The notes: generated by a model not told the origin, from the sequence alone. A DNA stretch of 51,926 nt from Methanobacterium sp. (GCA_012838205.1 DUPR01000031.1:1-51926), one strand, 5' to 3'. Positions 41,380 to 51,659 are shown, counted from the first letter of the stretch. Made by a program: numbers and translations.

Positions 41380-42123
41380 TTAACTTTCCAGCACCCTATA
41401 CCTTATTTCCTTCTTGCAAACTCTAGCGTTGATCATCCCACCACTTTGGCTGATCTTCTGGAGAAGGGCTTCAGAATCTAATATTTCAACTCCTGCTAAC
41501 ATATCAGCACCATAATCGAAAAACACATCACACATTGTTGTACTGGGTCCCATAATTATGGTGTAGGCATTTTCTTGCTTGGCCAATCTCAAATAACGTT
41601 CTAATCCTTTATTAATAAGGGTGGAACCGGTAATAATGATTATATCGCTTCCTGGAAACACGTATTCAGCAGCTGCATCAGTGACAATTCTTTCTTTGGG
41701 GTTGGTGAGATTTGGATTAGATTCTAATACCCAAAACTCCTTGGCAACGGCCCTTATCTCATCTATTTTTGGAAATTTACCCACCATAACCACTTTTTTT
41801 CCATGGCTATCTTCAATGATCCAATCCTGGGCATTGAAATCCTTTTTTCCACGAGGTTTCATCATAGAATTCAGGGCAGCCACTCCAATACTTGCCTCAA
41901 CCAAATTCCAAGATTTAACATACTCTGCCAATTTCAGGGTTGTTGTATTGCTTAATTCACCCATATTTCGAGTATAGTTGCCATGAACTACAGGGATGCC
42001 GTATGTTTTGGAGATTCCGCCATATTTTCCATGAACACCAGTCCAGGATACTCCAACTCGCACATCCTTCACATCTGAATCATTTTCACTTGAAACTTCC
42101 AGCAATTCGTTAATTAGTTTCAT
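41380..42123 (-). CDS. DUF4213/DUF364 protein, putative metal chelation (1)
   Basis: A 247-residue protein whose C-terminal half matches DUF364 (VVMVGKFPKI, IIIITGSTLINKGLERYL, TIIMGPSTTMCDVFFDYGADMLAG), a Rossmann-like fold described as a putative heavy-metal chelation domain. The N-terminal part resembles DUF4213 (VRVGVSWTGVHG, ASIGVAALNSMM). The ATG at 42123 has GAGTG five bases before it; the TTG at 42135 is less likely. It lies between fmdE (75 nt) and a methyltransferase, inside the FecBCD cluster. The biochemical function of the family is not established. A homologue is at 46897-47763. Confidence 0.8.
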   Translation of the reverse strand: MKLINELLEVSSENDSDVKDVRVGVSWTGVHGKYGGISKTYGIPVVHGNYTRNMGELSNTTTLKLAEYVKSWNLVEASIGVAALNSMMKPRGKKDFNAQDWIIEDSHGKKVVMVGKFPKIDEIRAVAKEFWVLESNPNLTNPKERIVTDAAAEYVFPGSDIIIITGSTLINKGLERYLRLAKQENAYTIIMGPSTTMCDVFFDYGADMLAGVEILDSEALLQKISQSGGMINARVCKKEIRYRVLES

Positions 42124-42198
42124 AAATTCACTCAATTTTATTTATTCACACATTTAATGTTGTCCAAATTTGCAAACACATAAATTGTTCAACACATT

Positions 42199-42789
42199 TC
42201 ACTTACTTTCTGATATTTTACGGTAGTAAGGACCTTCTGCACAAGCTTTACATAGTGTTCGCCCATCAACTATCACTTCCCTACGATCCATCACTTTATC
42301 ACCGCACTCTTCACAGTATGCTCGGAATTTCGGGAATCCTGGAATTTCATGCTCACCCACATCAACTTCAACTTCTTCAATCAATAATAAATCTTTTTCT
42401 GGGGTTTTGATGAGTTTTTCAACCATTTTCTTCATATCTGGTCTTTCATCATCAGATTTTTCATTCGATTGAGTTGATTGTGGATTTTCAATTGCAGAAA
42501 CTCGTACTGCCTTTCCATTTGATAGATCCAGAAAAGTAGCAGCAAATTTACCGTAATCCTTGTATTTAAGGGTACGATGTCCCATGGTAATCCCAGTTAC
42601 TGCTTGAACAGCATCAGCCATACAACGATCTATCTCCACGTACACCATCAAATCTCGATTATGCTCATCAGGATTCATTCCCAGTTCTTTCAAGCCTGTC
42701 AATGCAATTTTAGTGCCAATAACTATCCCTGCACAAACATCACCATGAAATTCTTTTCCTTTATCTAAATAGCGGTTTATATTATCCAT
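42199..42789 (-). CDS. fmdE: FmdE protein with zinc ribbon, copy 1
   Basis: A 196-residue FmdE-family protein. The domain has the conserved His and Cys (H15 and C19 in FHGDVCAGIVIGTK) and DRCMADAVQAVTGITMGHRTLKYKDYGKFAATF, followed by an acidic linker and a C-terminal zinc ribbon with C159, C162, C180 and C183. FmdE was first seen in the molybdenum formylmethanofuran dehydrogenase operon but is not an enzyme subunit; a role in metal or cofactor handling is suspected. AAGGAG lies seven bases upstream of the ATG. It directly follows the FecBCD ATPase gene (60 nt), a hint that it acts on the imported metal. Confidence 0.85.
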   Translation of the reverse strand: MDNINRYLDKGKEFHGDVCAGIVIGTKIALTGLKELGMNPDEHNRDLMVYVEIDRCMADAVQAVTGITMGHRTLKYKDYGKFAATFLDLSNGKAVRVSAIENPQSTQSNEKSDDERPDMKKMVEKLIKTPEKDLLLIEEVEVDVGEHEIPGFPKFRAYCEECGDKVMDRREVIVDGRTLCKACAEGPYYRKISESK

Positions 42790-42849
42790 AATTTATCTCC
42801 TTATTTGTCTTGTAATGAAATTAATGAATTAATAACTCAAAAAACATGA

Positions 42850-43622
<773 letters not shown>

Positions 43623-43626
<4 letters not shown>

Positions 43627-44645
43627 GACCAACCCTCATTTCCTTTTCTAAGAAGATATAAGAAGAAAGGTGCTCCTATCAGGGCAGTTAATATTCCCAG
43701 AGGAATTTCCATCTGAGACAGATTTCGAGCTACATCATCTACTAAAAGAAGAAAAAAACCCCCTGTACATATAGTAGCAGGTAATAATTTTTTATAGTCC
43801 GGTCCAACTATTATTCGAGTTACATGGGGAATAACCAGTCCAACCCAACCAATAATTCCACTGATACTTACTGCTGCTGCGGTTAAAAGCGTGCAACAAA
43901 TAATAATAATCATTCTGAGTTTTGAAACATCAATTCCCAGGGATTTGGCTTCTTCATCTCCCATGGCCAGGATGTTAATCCTCCAACGTATAATTAAAAG
44001 TAATGAAAATCCAATAATCATAGGAATTGATACTAGATAGAGGTCATCTAAAGAAGTATTGGAAAGACTGCCCATTAACCAGTATACAATTGCTGGTAAC
44101 TTATCGTAAGGGTCAGCTAAATACTTGGTTATGGATATAAAAGCTGAAAATAAGGCAGCTACCGCTATTCCGCAGAGAACCATAACCAAGGTTTTCGATC
44201 CTCTGAAACTACTACCTATAGTATAGGTAAGAGTCACGGCAATTAAACCGAAACAAAATGCAGATAATTGAACTATAAACGGGCTGCCTGATAGAAGAAG
44301 AGCTAAAGCAGCACCAAAACCAGCTCCAGAGGTTACTCCCAATATATCTGGAGAAACCAGGGGGTTCTGGAATATTCCCTGGAGGGAAGCTCCTGATATG
44401 GACAGTGCAGCTCCTACCAAAAGGGCGGCCATTATGCGGGGCAGTCGTATCTCCCAAACAATAGAATATACTGCCGGTGAAGCTGCTTTGACTGGTAAAA
44501 TTTTTGATAATAATGCGATAAGTACTTCAGCAGGGGATAGGGGGTATCGTCCAATAAGAAAAGAAATAAAAAATAAGAAAATTGGCAGAGCTACTATGAC
44601 CGTAGTAAGAGGCATATTCTGCCAGATTTTCCTATATATAGCCAT
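43623..44645 (-). CDS. FecCD-type ABC transporter permease
   Basis: A 340-residue integral membrane protein with about ten helices of the FecCD/BtuC family, which imports chelated iron, cobalamin and other metal complexes. Family blocks are LPRIMAALLVGAALSISGASLQGIFQNPLVSPDILGVTSGAGFGA, here given as landmarks at about 67-112, then GDEEAKSLGIDVSKL and GIIGWVGLVIPHVTRIIVGPDYKKLLP with the C-terminal VPLGILTALIGAPFFLYLL-type end. GGTGAT lies six bases before the ATG at 44645. It follows the binding-protein gene by 21 nt and overlaps the ATPase gene by four bases. Confidence 0.9.
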
Positions 44646-44666
44646 TTTCCATCACCTGTTAATTGA

Positions 44667-45737
44667 TTATGGCTGAGGATTTAACAGATTGTTCAATTCT
44701 TCATCAGTTAACTGGTAATGGTAAAATTCAGAGTAGAATTCTTTGGTCAAACTGTTCATGTCCAAGTCCTGGAATTTATCTGGATACAATGTCTTAGCAG
44801 TCCATGGTATTCCCAGAATTATGTTAACACCCGGAGGTCTGTCAAACCAGTTAAAAGGATCCTGAGGTATTAAGAAAACCTGTTTTTCCTTAACAGCTTT
44901 TACATTCTGCCATTTAGTGTCGATGTAGACTTTCTTGTAGAATGAAGGATCTCCTACCAGAATAACATCAGGATTCCACTTCAGTACTTGTTCCATAGAA
45001 ACATCTGACATGCCCATGCCTTGTTTTAGTGGAACGTCAGCAATGTTTATGCCACCAGCCAGTTCGATTAACTGTGAATGCTGTGAACCGCTAGGATCAG
45101 TTTGTAATCCTTCTGGACCCTCGGCATAATACACTTTTTTCTTTTGATTGTCCGGAATCTGGGATGCAGTGCTGTTAACTTTATTGTAAACCTTTTCATA
45201 GAAAGAGTTTAATTTATCTGCCCTATCTTCAACCCCTAAGACCTGTCCCATGAATTTAATTGATGGAGTAAATTTGGTAACATTTGAAACATCCAGAACT
45301 GCTACAACTGGTATAGCACCAAATTTGGTTTGTCTTTCGTTTACTGTATCATTGGCATTTGCAAGAGGGCTGGAACCTTCCAATACAATGTCTGGTTTTA
45401 TTGAAATGAAGGTTTCGTAATTCCCAGTCTGTTTCCCAAACCAACCACCCACTTCTGTAAGGTTTTTGTATTTAGGGTCCATGTATTGCCCAGTGGGCTT
45501 GAAATTCCATCCTGCTAACTTATCAGGAGCTAATATGTAGATCATATTTGTAGTAGGGGGTGATGTAGCCACCACGGTGTTAATCTGCGTAGGAACAGTG
45601 ACATTCCTCCCCACCATGTCCGTCAGCTGTTTTGTACCACCACTACTCGGTGCATAATATGTTATATAAGTACCTATAATGCCAAGAATGGCAATAACAA
45701 CAATTATGGCGATTATGGTCTTATTTTTACTATTCAA
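44667..45737 (-). CDS. FecB/BtuF-type substrate-binding protein
   Basis: The extracellular binding protein of the FecCD importer, of the PF01497 type. An N-terminal hydrophobic anchor (TIIAIIVVIAILGIIGTYI) is followed by LTDMVGRNVTVPTQINTVVAT, YILAPDKLAGWN, KPDIVLEGSS, and ELAGGINIADVPL; the long linking helix between the two lobes is near the middle. The best start is the TTG at 45737, six bases after GAGGTG. The GTG at 45746 lies within that ribosome binding site. There is no lipobox Cys. The gene lies between a methyltransferase (34 nt) and the permease (21 nt). The ligand is unknown; the context suggests a metal complex. Confidence 0.87.
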   Translation of the reverse strand: MNSKNKTIIAIIVVIAILGIIGTYITYYAPSSGGTKQLTDMVGRNVTVPTQINTVVATSPPTTNMIYILAPDKLAGWNFKPTGQYMDPKYKNLTEVGGWFGKQTGNYETFISIKPDIVLEGSSPLANANDTVNERQTKFGAIPVVAVLDVSNVTKFTPSIKFMGQVLGVEDRADKLNSFYEKVYNKVNSTASQIPDNQKKKVYYAEGPEGLQTDPSGSQHSQLIELAGGINIADVPLKQGMGMSDVSMEQVLKWNPDVILVGDPSFYKKVYIDTKWQNVKAVKEKQVFLIPQDPFNWFDRPPGVNIILGIPWTAKTLYPDKFQDLDMNSLTKEFYSEFYHYQLTDEELNNLLNPQP

Positions 45738-45771
45738 TTGTTTCACCTCGATTTAATGAAAATTTTTTCAA

Positions 45772-46533
45772 TTATTTTTCCCACCAGATCAAAACCCAGT
45801 CTGCTTTCCCTTTAACATAACTCATGGTCCCGTCAGACGTTTTGATCATAGTTTTTTCTAGATATTCTCTCAAAATGGATTCATCATCCTTATTTAAGTC
45901 TCCAATTCTCCACCTGAGCCTGTCCACGGCTTCTTCGATATTTGAATAATGGTTGCGAGTGTTACATTTTAGCATCTCAACATTAGCATAAATTCCCATT
46001 TGATGGAGCATATTATAGACATAAATATAATCTGGATGGCTGTGTGACTCTTTTCCTAAAAGTTCAGATATTTTTCTTTCAAATTTCCGGTTATCAACGC
46101 CCCAAATAGTGATATAAACATATTTTTCGGCTATTTCATTTATTTTTTCAAGTTCTTTCTGGATGTTTGAAACACCGTTTAGAGAGCGTGAAGCAACTAC
46201 TACATCATGATTACCAATTTCATCTACGGTTGTGTCTTCTAAACGCTTTTTTATGGTGTTTATATTTTTAATACCTGATTTTTCAGCCTTTTGAGTCAGT
46301 ATTTCTAGCATTTTGCCAGAAATATCCATTGCAGTGACATTGTTTGCTTTTTTAGCAAGAGGAATAGTGATAACTCCATTACCACATCCGATATCTAAAA
46401 CACTATCATTCGCGTCACATTTTATTCTTTGAAGAACCTTCTTAGGATAATCATCTTTTTCCATCCATTGGTTGAATTTAGGGGCTATATCATCCCAAGT
46501 AGCTGAATTTTTTTTTTCAGGCAATTTTTTCAA
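45772..46533 (-). CDS. SAM-dependent methyltransferase (c), true start probably upstream
   Basis: A class I methyltransferase with motif I VLDIGCGNGVITIPLA, VTAMDISGKML, and a C-terminal lid with WRIGDLNKDDESILREYLE. The listed start is a TTG at 46533 with no ribosome binding site. The frame stays open upstream through INWNYLWDESLKKLPEKKN, a Trp-rich opening that I recall in this methanogen family, back to an in-frame stop just before a strong GGAGGTG (46608-46614). Only ATA codons (46602 and 46593) sit at the right spacing, so translation may start at AUA, or a base was lost. It is the first gene of the FecBCD operon. Its substrate is unknown; a chelator precursor is a guess. Confidence 0.78.
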   Translation of the reverse strand: MKKLPEKKNSATWDDIAPKFNQWMEKDDYPKKVLQRIKCDANDSVLDIGCGNGVITIPLAKKANNVTAMDISGKMLEILTQKAEKSGIKNINTIKKRLEDTTVDEIGNHDVVVASRSLNGVSNIQKELEKINEIAEKYVYITIWGVDNRKFERKISELLGKESHSHPDYIYVYNMLHQMGIYANVEMLKCNTRNHYSNIEEAVDRLRWRIGDLNKDDESILREYLEKTMIKTSDGTMSYVKGKADWVLIWWEK

Positions 46534-46637
46534 TGATTCATCCCATAAATAATTCCAATTTATTTTTAAAGGATTATTAACGTTTTTTCCTATTTTTTTT
46601 ATTTTTTCACCTCCTTAAATAACACTATTCACATTAT
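46534..46637 (-). promoter_or_regulatory. Leader with strong RBS but no standard start codon
   Basis: Minus-strand GGAGGTG at 46614-46608 is one of the best ribosome binding sites in the window, yet no ATG, GTG or TTG in the methyltransferase frame follows it at normal distance. Confidence 0.5.
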
Positions 46638-46663
46638 TCGAAATGACTATATAAACATCTCGT
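46638..46663 (-). promoter_or_regulatory. Degenerate modA-like operator over the FecBCD promoter
   Basis: TCGAAA, 14 bases and TCTCGT match the TCGATA-N14-TATCGA arrangement of the modA promoter at 9 of 12 arm positions. The centre again holds the TATA box (minus-strand GTTTATATAG) in the same place. As an inverted repeat it is weak, so this site is uncertain. Confidence 0.35.
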
Positions 46664-46896
46664 TTTGGTATTGGTAATCTAATTATTTATATGTTTATAC
46701 TGATTAGAATCGCGTAAAATTCGATAAATATACAAAAAAAGCAATAAGTAATATTCCGAGTTATTAAAAAATAGTACTCAATTTATTTTGTTAGGGGCTG
46801 TCCAATAATTAATTTTGACTTTTGAGGTAGAAATTATGCAATATTTAAATCCGTATTTGTCCTTACTTTTTCCCATTTTTGAATTGTTGGCAGATT
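46664..46896. other. Gap between FecBCD operon and DUF364 gene, possible IS remnant
   Basis: AT-rich. GGGGCTGTCCAATAATTAA at about 46795-46813 looks like the terminal repeat of an IS5-like element. It is followed by a 23-codon frame (ATG at 46836, preceded by GAGGTAG) whose end overlaps the 3' end of the DUF364 gene. No transposase similarity could be recognised. Confidence 0.3.
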
Positions 46897-47763
46897 TTAT
46901 GGATTAAAACCAGGGGATTTTGGTGTTACCAGCACACGTTCTGCGGAGTGTCCATAAAGATGGTATCCTGAACCTCCCTCTGCTAGTGTGTCAAGCATTT
47001 TTTGGGGGTGGGTGATGATATCACCACCCAGAATATCAACACCTCTTTTAAAGAAAGCATGCGGGAGAATACTTGCAGTGGGCCCAACCACCACTACTTT
47101 GGTATCAGGACGGGCAATTTCTAATATTCCCTCTAATGTTCCATTAATCAGTGTGGTTCCAGTTATCACTAGCACATCTGCTTTGGGTACTATTTCTCCT
47201 GTTTTATCTGGTGGGACATAAAAAGGTAATTCATCAGGTTTGAGAGTCTTAGTGTCAAGTTCCACAACTGAAAAAGGTTTTTTTCTACTTTTTAAAACCT
47301 TTAAAAAGGGTCCTATTGCACCGATAAGCACGGGGTAAGTATCATCTTTTAAATCAACACAGTCTAATGCGTCAACACCCACTTTCATATCATAATCCTC
47401 AGTTAACCCTATTTCTCGGCAGTAACTTGAGAGTGCGGATAGGACAGCTATTCCCATGGCTTTTTTCATGGGTATATTGGAAGTGGCATCTTTGAGGTAT
47501 CTATCTACAGATCTTTCTGTTAAGTGTCCAGCATTGGGCATTGATCGGGCTGAACTGGGGCAGCAAACTGCTTCAGGAATTTCCTTTATGGGTGTGGCGC
47601 TGATACCTGCGTGACCGGTGTTAAGAATTACTCCAGAAAAAAATATGCCAATAACTGCTCTTTCAATAGTTATATCATAGATAATATCGTTTAAACCATT
47701 TTTAACATAATTTATTGTTTCTTCAAGAATTTTTGAAGGTTTAATTGTTTTATTTAACAACAT
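46897..47763 (-). CDS. DUF4213/DUF364 protein, putative metal chelation (2)
   Basis: A 288-residue protein with the DUF4213 N-terminal region (ITIERAVIGIFFSGVILNTGHAG at about 33-55, then AVCCPSSARSMPNAGHLT) and DUF364 (DVLVITGTTLINGTLEGIL, VVVVGPTASILPHAFFKRGVDILGG). It differs from the copy at 41380 by a longer, more complete N-terminal domain with a Cys pair (CC) in a conserved-looking place. The family is described as putatively chelating heavy metals. Its ATG at 47763 overlaps the end of the O-methyltransferase gene by ten bases, so the two are translationally coupled. The 3' end lies near a possible IS remnant. Confidence 0.82.
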   Translation of the reverse strand: MLLNKTIKPSKILEETINYVKNGLNDIIYDITIERAVIGIFFSGVILNTGHAGISATPIKEIPEAVCCPSSARSMPNAGHLTERSVDRYLKDATSNIPMKKAMGIAVLSALSSYCREIGLTEDYDMKVGVDALDCVDLKDDTYPVLIGAIGPFLKVLKSRKKPFSVVELDTKTLKPDELPFYVPPDKTGEIVPKADVLVITGTTLINGTLEGILEIARPDTKVVVVGPTASILPHAFFKRGVDILGGDIITHPQKMLDTLAEGGSGYHLYGHSAERVLVTPKSPGFNP

Positions 47764-48887
47764 CTATCCTCCCCATTTGATGAATAATTAGAAACAAGTT
47801 TTTTTTCTGCATCTAATGTTTTTTCCAAGGGTTTACCTTCTTTAGTTCCAATACAGAGAACTGCATATCCCAAAGCTGTTTCGTGTGGGATTAATGATAC
47901 ATTAACGAATCCTATTTTTTCTAAAACATCCTTAAGGCCTTCGGGATGGCATAATGGATGGCCAAAACTGGTTAAAGCCCGATCAATTTCACGAATACCA
48001 TCACCGGGTTTAATTTCACATTGAGGGCTGCAAAAACGATGGTTAAGCACTAGGGTACCTCCAGGATTCAACATTTCCACAATTTTCTCCAGTGTTTCAT
48101 CCATTTTTCTACGATACTGGTACAGTTGGTGGGAAAGGAGAATAATATCATATCCATCTTCAGGTACAGCCTTCAAGTTTTCAATATCTCCTTCCTGTAC
48201 TGTAATCCTATCATCCATCCAGTATTCAGATATAGAAGACGAAGTTAAAGGCACAACTTCTTGATGTTCTATGATTGTGGCTGAAAGGGCATTATTTTCC
48301 TGACAAAGGCCTATGGAGTAAAGACCATGGCTTCCACCTATATCCAAAAGTTTTTCATGTTCTGAAAATTCTGGACGTGAAACTATGCCACGTAATACAT
48401 TCTGAACTTCTCCTCTAATACATTGTTGGGCTAGGGATCGGATTTGTAGTTCATCAACTTCTTTTTGGATTAATTTTGGAGATCCTTTCCTCTCTAGCAC
48501 GGTTTCTAAATCATTCCATGGTGATTCATCTCTCCCAAGATCCATGATTAAATCTCCCTGATAAAAGAGGCTTTTCTTGGAAAGAAATGTCTCTGCCTGT
48601 TCAGTTAGCATATAACCGTCTTCATCGGATTTAACAAAACTAATATCTTCCAATGCACTGAGAATGCTTCTAACAAACATTCCATTTACAGAAGCAGTTT
48701 CTGCAATCTCACGTGGGGATGCAGGCCCCATTTCAATCATTTTATCAAAAAAACCAAGTTTTAATGCTGAATATATCATCTGGTAGTATTTATATCCATC
48801 CATTATAGAATCTATCATAGAAATTTCTTCAGGAAAATCAATTTGAGATATATCATTTTTTAAATCGATATTTGCGTTTTTATTCAT
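47754..48887 (-). CDS. O-methyltransferase-like protein with dimerisation domain
   Basis: A 377-residue methyltransferase of the COMT/hydroxyneurosporene type. The N-terminal winged helix (LKLGFFDKMIEMGPASPREIAETASV, LTEQAETFLSKKS) would be the dimerisation domain. It is followed by the SAM fold with LLDIGGSHGLYSIGLC, DRITVQEGDIENL, DIILLSHQLYQY and LNPGGTLVLNHRF. Such enzymes methylate hydroxyl or thiol groups of small molecules, in contrast to the protein/rRNA methyltransferases. The ATG at 48887 has AGAGGTGAG upstream. The longer frame reaches into the preceding gene and is rejected. It starts 58 nt after the surface-protein gene and overlaps the DUF364 gene downstream. Confidence 0.82.
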   Translation of the reverse strand: MNKNANIDLKNDISQIDFPEEISMIDSIMDGYKYYQMIYSALKLGFFDKMIEMGPASPREIAETASVNGMFVRSILSALEDISFVKSDEDGYMLTEQAETFLSKKSLFYQGDLIMDLGRDESPWNDLETVLERKGSPKLIQKEVDELQIRSLAQQCIRGEVQNVLRGIVSRPEFSEHEKLLDIGGSHGLYSIGLCQENNALSATIIEHQEVVPLTSSSISEYWMDDRITVQEGDIENLKAVPEDGYDIILLSHQLYQYRRKMDETLEKIVEMLNPGGTLVLNHRFCSPQCEIKPGDGIREIDRALTSFGHPLCHPEGLKDVLEKIGFVNVSLIPHETALGYAVLCIGTKEGKPLEKTLDAEKKLVSNYSSNGEDRCC

Positions 48888-48945
48888 ATTATTCTCACCT
48901 CTATAATGTTTAAAGAACGATTTTGAAAAAAAAGGGGGGAAAGTT

Positions 48946-51366
48946 TTATTTTCCAGGTCTTTTGTGTCCTTTAAAGGTTGCAACAATGATGTCTTTTCCC
49001 AAGTAAACGAGTATCGCTGCGATAATGAGGAATATAATTCCTAATATTGTAGCAATAGGTAAACTTGCAGTTGATGAATTAGTTGTTGTAGTTGTTGCGG
49101 GAATGTTCTGTTCTAATGGTAATCTTGGTGTGATTTCATTGGTTGATGTACTGGAACTTTCTAAACTGTTCCACACATTTGCTAATGCCCCGTTGATTGT
49201 GTTGAATCCATTTCCAGAAGTTCCTGGAGTAGATGGTGTTGGTGTAATTGGGGTTGGGGTTACAGGTACTACGTAGTTCAACAGGAAATCAACTGGGTCA
49301 CCACCAACTGCAGTCAAAGCTTCGTAGGAATCCTGGGTCAATGGTATTTCACGGACCACACAGAACATGGCATTCAAGTAATTGTTACCCGTGTCATGGT
49401 AAACCTTATCTAAATGCCAATTTCCACTGTTGCTGTAACCATCTGCAGCCATTAACACATTCATCGCTGACAAATCGTATTGTATTAGTGCTGCGATTCC
49501 GGTACTGGTCCTGTAATTCCATTTAATGAGTATGTACTCTGGATATTGAGTTGGTTGGTTTGTAGTAGTCATTGGGCCTCCTGATGATAGGTAGGTGCCT
49601 AATGATGGTGAAACACCAAATAATCCCATTCTAACTGCAGCGTTTTTACCCCAATTTCCCTCTGAAGAACTGGCAGCAGTTACAGGTATACTCATTAGAA
49701 TGTACTGTTCGAACTGTTGTAGGGGATATTTTCCAAGACCAAACTTTGCTGCGTCTAAATCCTCCTGCAAACATCTTGGACAACCGACTTTCATGAACAC
49801 TCTTAAAAAGTTCCATGGTGCTTTCTGAGCAAACATAAGGGGCATCATGTTAATATATCCGGGTCCGCTTGTACCATTGGTGTATGTGAATCCTCCAAAA
49901 CCATCTGGTTCGACTTTGATCATCAATTTATTAATCACAGTGTTAGCAGAGTTGATAGGATCAACATTGACGAGTCTGAAGAACAGTATACCTAAATATC
50001 CCTGAGCATGGTTCCAGGGGTGGGTATCGGTCATTAGGGTGTGTATGTTGAATACATTGTCCTGATTTATTCCATCCAATAATCCCACTAAGGACACTCC
50101 GTTGAAATTTTGGTAGTAAGGAGTTGCAATAACGCCAATTTTGCCATTTACAAGGTCTTTCATAAACGTTGTTTGCATTTCTACAAGTGTACCAGTGTAT
50201 CCAAGGTTTGCAAGGTAGGCCGGGTCAGTTGATGCTAGTGTGAATGAATTCTTTCCAATCTGATTCATTGTGTTGATGTCAGTTATTGGTATTACAGTTT
50301 TGCTTTGATCAAAGGTACCTGCAAAGTTACCAAGCTTGGAAATGTAGGCTTCATCGAGTCCATGACCAGATCCTGTTATTGGATCGTACCAGAGATATTT
50401 GTAGTCAGATTCCCCAATCTGTTTCAACATCAAAACATTGTATAACTGATCTAAGCGGTTGGCCTTCAGATAGTTGTTATAGAGCCAGTTGTTGAATAAA
50501 AGTTCGCTTAAAGTTCCACTAACTACGGTACCATAAGTGCTTCTTAGATCATTCATTTTCAGCAAGGCAAAAAGACCAGTTTTAGTGTCGCTGTCGTACT
50601 GCATTATACCAACTTTATTAGGATCACCGCCATTAAGGAGATATAATTCATAACTGAAATCAAACTCTCCTTGAAGCGCTGCTTCGTCATTATAACCGCC
50701 GGCACTGCTGAAAATGTAGTTACATTTTCCCGTGCTGACTGGATAATTTTGTTGGAATTGTTTGACAATTGCGTAGTTGATCATATTTCCCTGGCCAATG
50801 GTTTTGGTGCTGTAGGTAGTTGCTAGTAGGTCTGCAGGTGCTCCTTGTGACCATAGGTTGGCTATTGCCATTATGTCGTATGCATTGTTTCCGAGTTGTT
50901 GGATGGCGTAATTCCATGCTTCTTGGCTCATGTTAGGGTCTGTAAGGATGTAAACTACGTCTCCAAAGTTTATTGTTCCTGTTGAGTCTACAGTGTATTT
51001 TTGTGCTCTGAGGGCTTGGTTGGTAGATTTTGAGACGAAAGTGAATTCTAATGGTCCGTTAGGGTCGTTAAGGACGAGTAAGTTTCCTTGGCCGTAGGTG
51101 ATTTTTTGGCTATTTTTTGGCAGGGTGTTGGCGGTGTCTACTATTCCTTGTACACTGTCTTCGGTTGTTTGTCCGTTTAGGTGGGCGGTGCTGGCTGTGG
51201 TGATTAGTAAGTTGCTTTCTGATGTGTTTAATCCTAGGTTCGTGTTTGCCATTGCTTGTTGTGTGACGTTAACACCAATATCATAGGGATCTGCTGCTGA
51301 AACGACTCCAGATATAGTTATGGTACAAGTTAACATCACCAAAATCATCATAATTTGTTTTTTCAT
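48946..51366 (-). CDS. Large anchored surface protein, possibly FmdE-related
   Basis: An 806-residue exported protein. It has a signal peptide (residues 1-24, ending VVSAADPYD), a long ectodomain, a Pro/Thr-rich linker (TPTPITPTPSTPGTSG, about 697-712) and a C-terminal helix (about 769-789) with a basic tail, so it is anchored outside the cell. Segments such as NAYDIMAIANLWSQGAPADLL and THPWNHAQGYLGILFF recall, from memory, the FmdE-domain surface proteins of Methanobacteriales, but the canonical HxxxCPG is not present; this link is tentative. A Cys pair, VGCPRCLQEDLDAA, stands at about 527-531. The ATG has GAGGTG upstream. The promoter bears an inverted repeat like that of modA, and the gene heads a run with the O-methyltransferase and DUF364 genes. 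Confidence 0.7.
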   Translation of the reverse strand: MKKQIMMILVMLTCTITISGVVSAADPYDIGVNVTQQAMANTNLGLNTSESNLLITTASTAHLNGQTTEDSVQGIVDTANTLPKNSQKITYGQGNLLVLNDPNGPLEFTFVSKSTNQALRAQKYTVDSTGTINFGDVVYILTDPNMSQEAWNYAIQQLGNNAYDIMAIANLWSQGAPADLLATTYSTKTIGQGNMINYAIVKQFQQNYPVSTGKCNYIFSSAGGYNDEAALQGEFDFSYELYLLNGGDPNKVGIMQYDSDTKTGLFALLKMNDLRSTYGTVVSGTLSELLFNNWLYNNYLKANRLDQLYNVLMLKQIGESDYKYLWYDPITGSGHGLDEAYISKLGNFAGTFDQSKTVIPITDINTMNQIGKNSFTLASTDPAYLANLGYTGTLVEMQTTFMKDLVNGKIGVIATPYYQNFNGVSLVGLLDGINQDNVFNIHTLMTDTHPWNHAQGYLGILFFRLVNVDPINSANTVINKLMIKVEPDGFGGFTYTNGTSGPGYINMMPLMFAQKAPWNFLRVFMKVGCPRCLQEDLDAAKFGLGKYPLQQFEQYILMSIPVTAASSSEGNWGKNAAVRMGLFGVSPSLGTYLSSGGPMTTTNQPTQYPEYILIKWNYRTSTGIAALIQYDLSAMNVLMAADGYSNSGNWHLDKVYHDTGNNYLNAMFCVVREIPLTQDSYEALTAVGGDPVDFLLNYVVPVTPTPITPTPSTPGTSGNGFNTINGALANVWNSLESSSTSTNEITPRLPLEQNIPATTTTTNSSTASLPIATILGIIFLIIAAILVYLGKDIIVATFKGHKRPGK

Positions 51367-51412
51367 ATTTTCACCTCTTTTTTATTTTTTTTATTATGTT
51401 CATAACTCTATA

Positions 51413-51438
51413 TCGATAGGATAATATAAACGTATCGA
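51413..51438 (-). promoter_or_regulatory. Inverted repeat over surface-protein promoter, modA-like
   Basis: TCGATA (51413-51418) and TATCGA (51433-51438) are separated by 14 bases holding the TATA box (minus-strand GTTTATATTA). The arms and spacing are identical to those in front of modA, and the TATA box is in the same phase. The 14-base centres differ. Confidence 0.6.
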
Positions 51439-51659
51439 AAATATCCGAATTATAATGATTATAATGTAATTTTATGATCAATATGATCTTTTTTACAAAT
51501 ATTTATTTATCGTTAAGAAATTTTATACATTTCAATAAAAAATCAGGAATTCAATCTACGATTAATACTCAACTTCGAATGTGATTAATAAAGAGAATTT
51601 GTCATAATTTAAGACTTAATTTTAATTAAAAAAATATTCAAGAATTTTTTAAAATTTTT
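51439..51659. other. AT-rich spacer, no gene seen
   Basis: Between the surface-protein promoter and the insertion-sequence end. No ORF, tRNA or clear signal. Confidence 0.4.

Noticed and set aside
46836..46907. 23-codon frame with a weak ribosome binding site
   Set aside because: Too short, no recognisable family, overlaps the 3' end of the DUF364 gene; it may be a remnant of a mobile element but cannot be supported as a gene.
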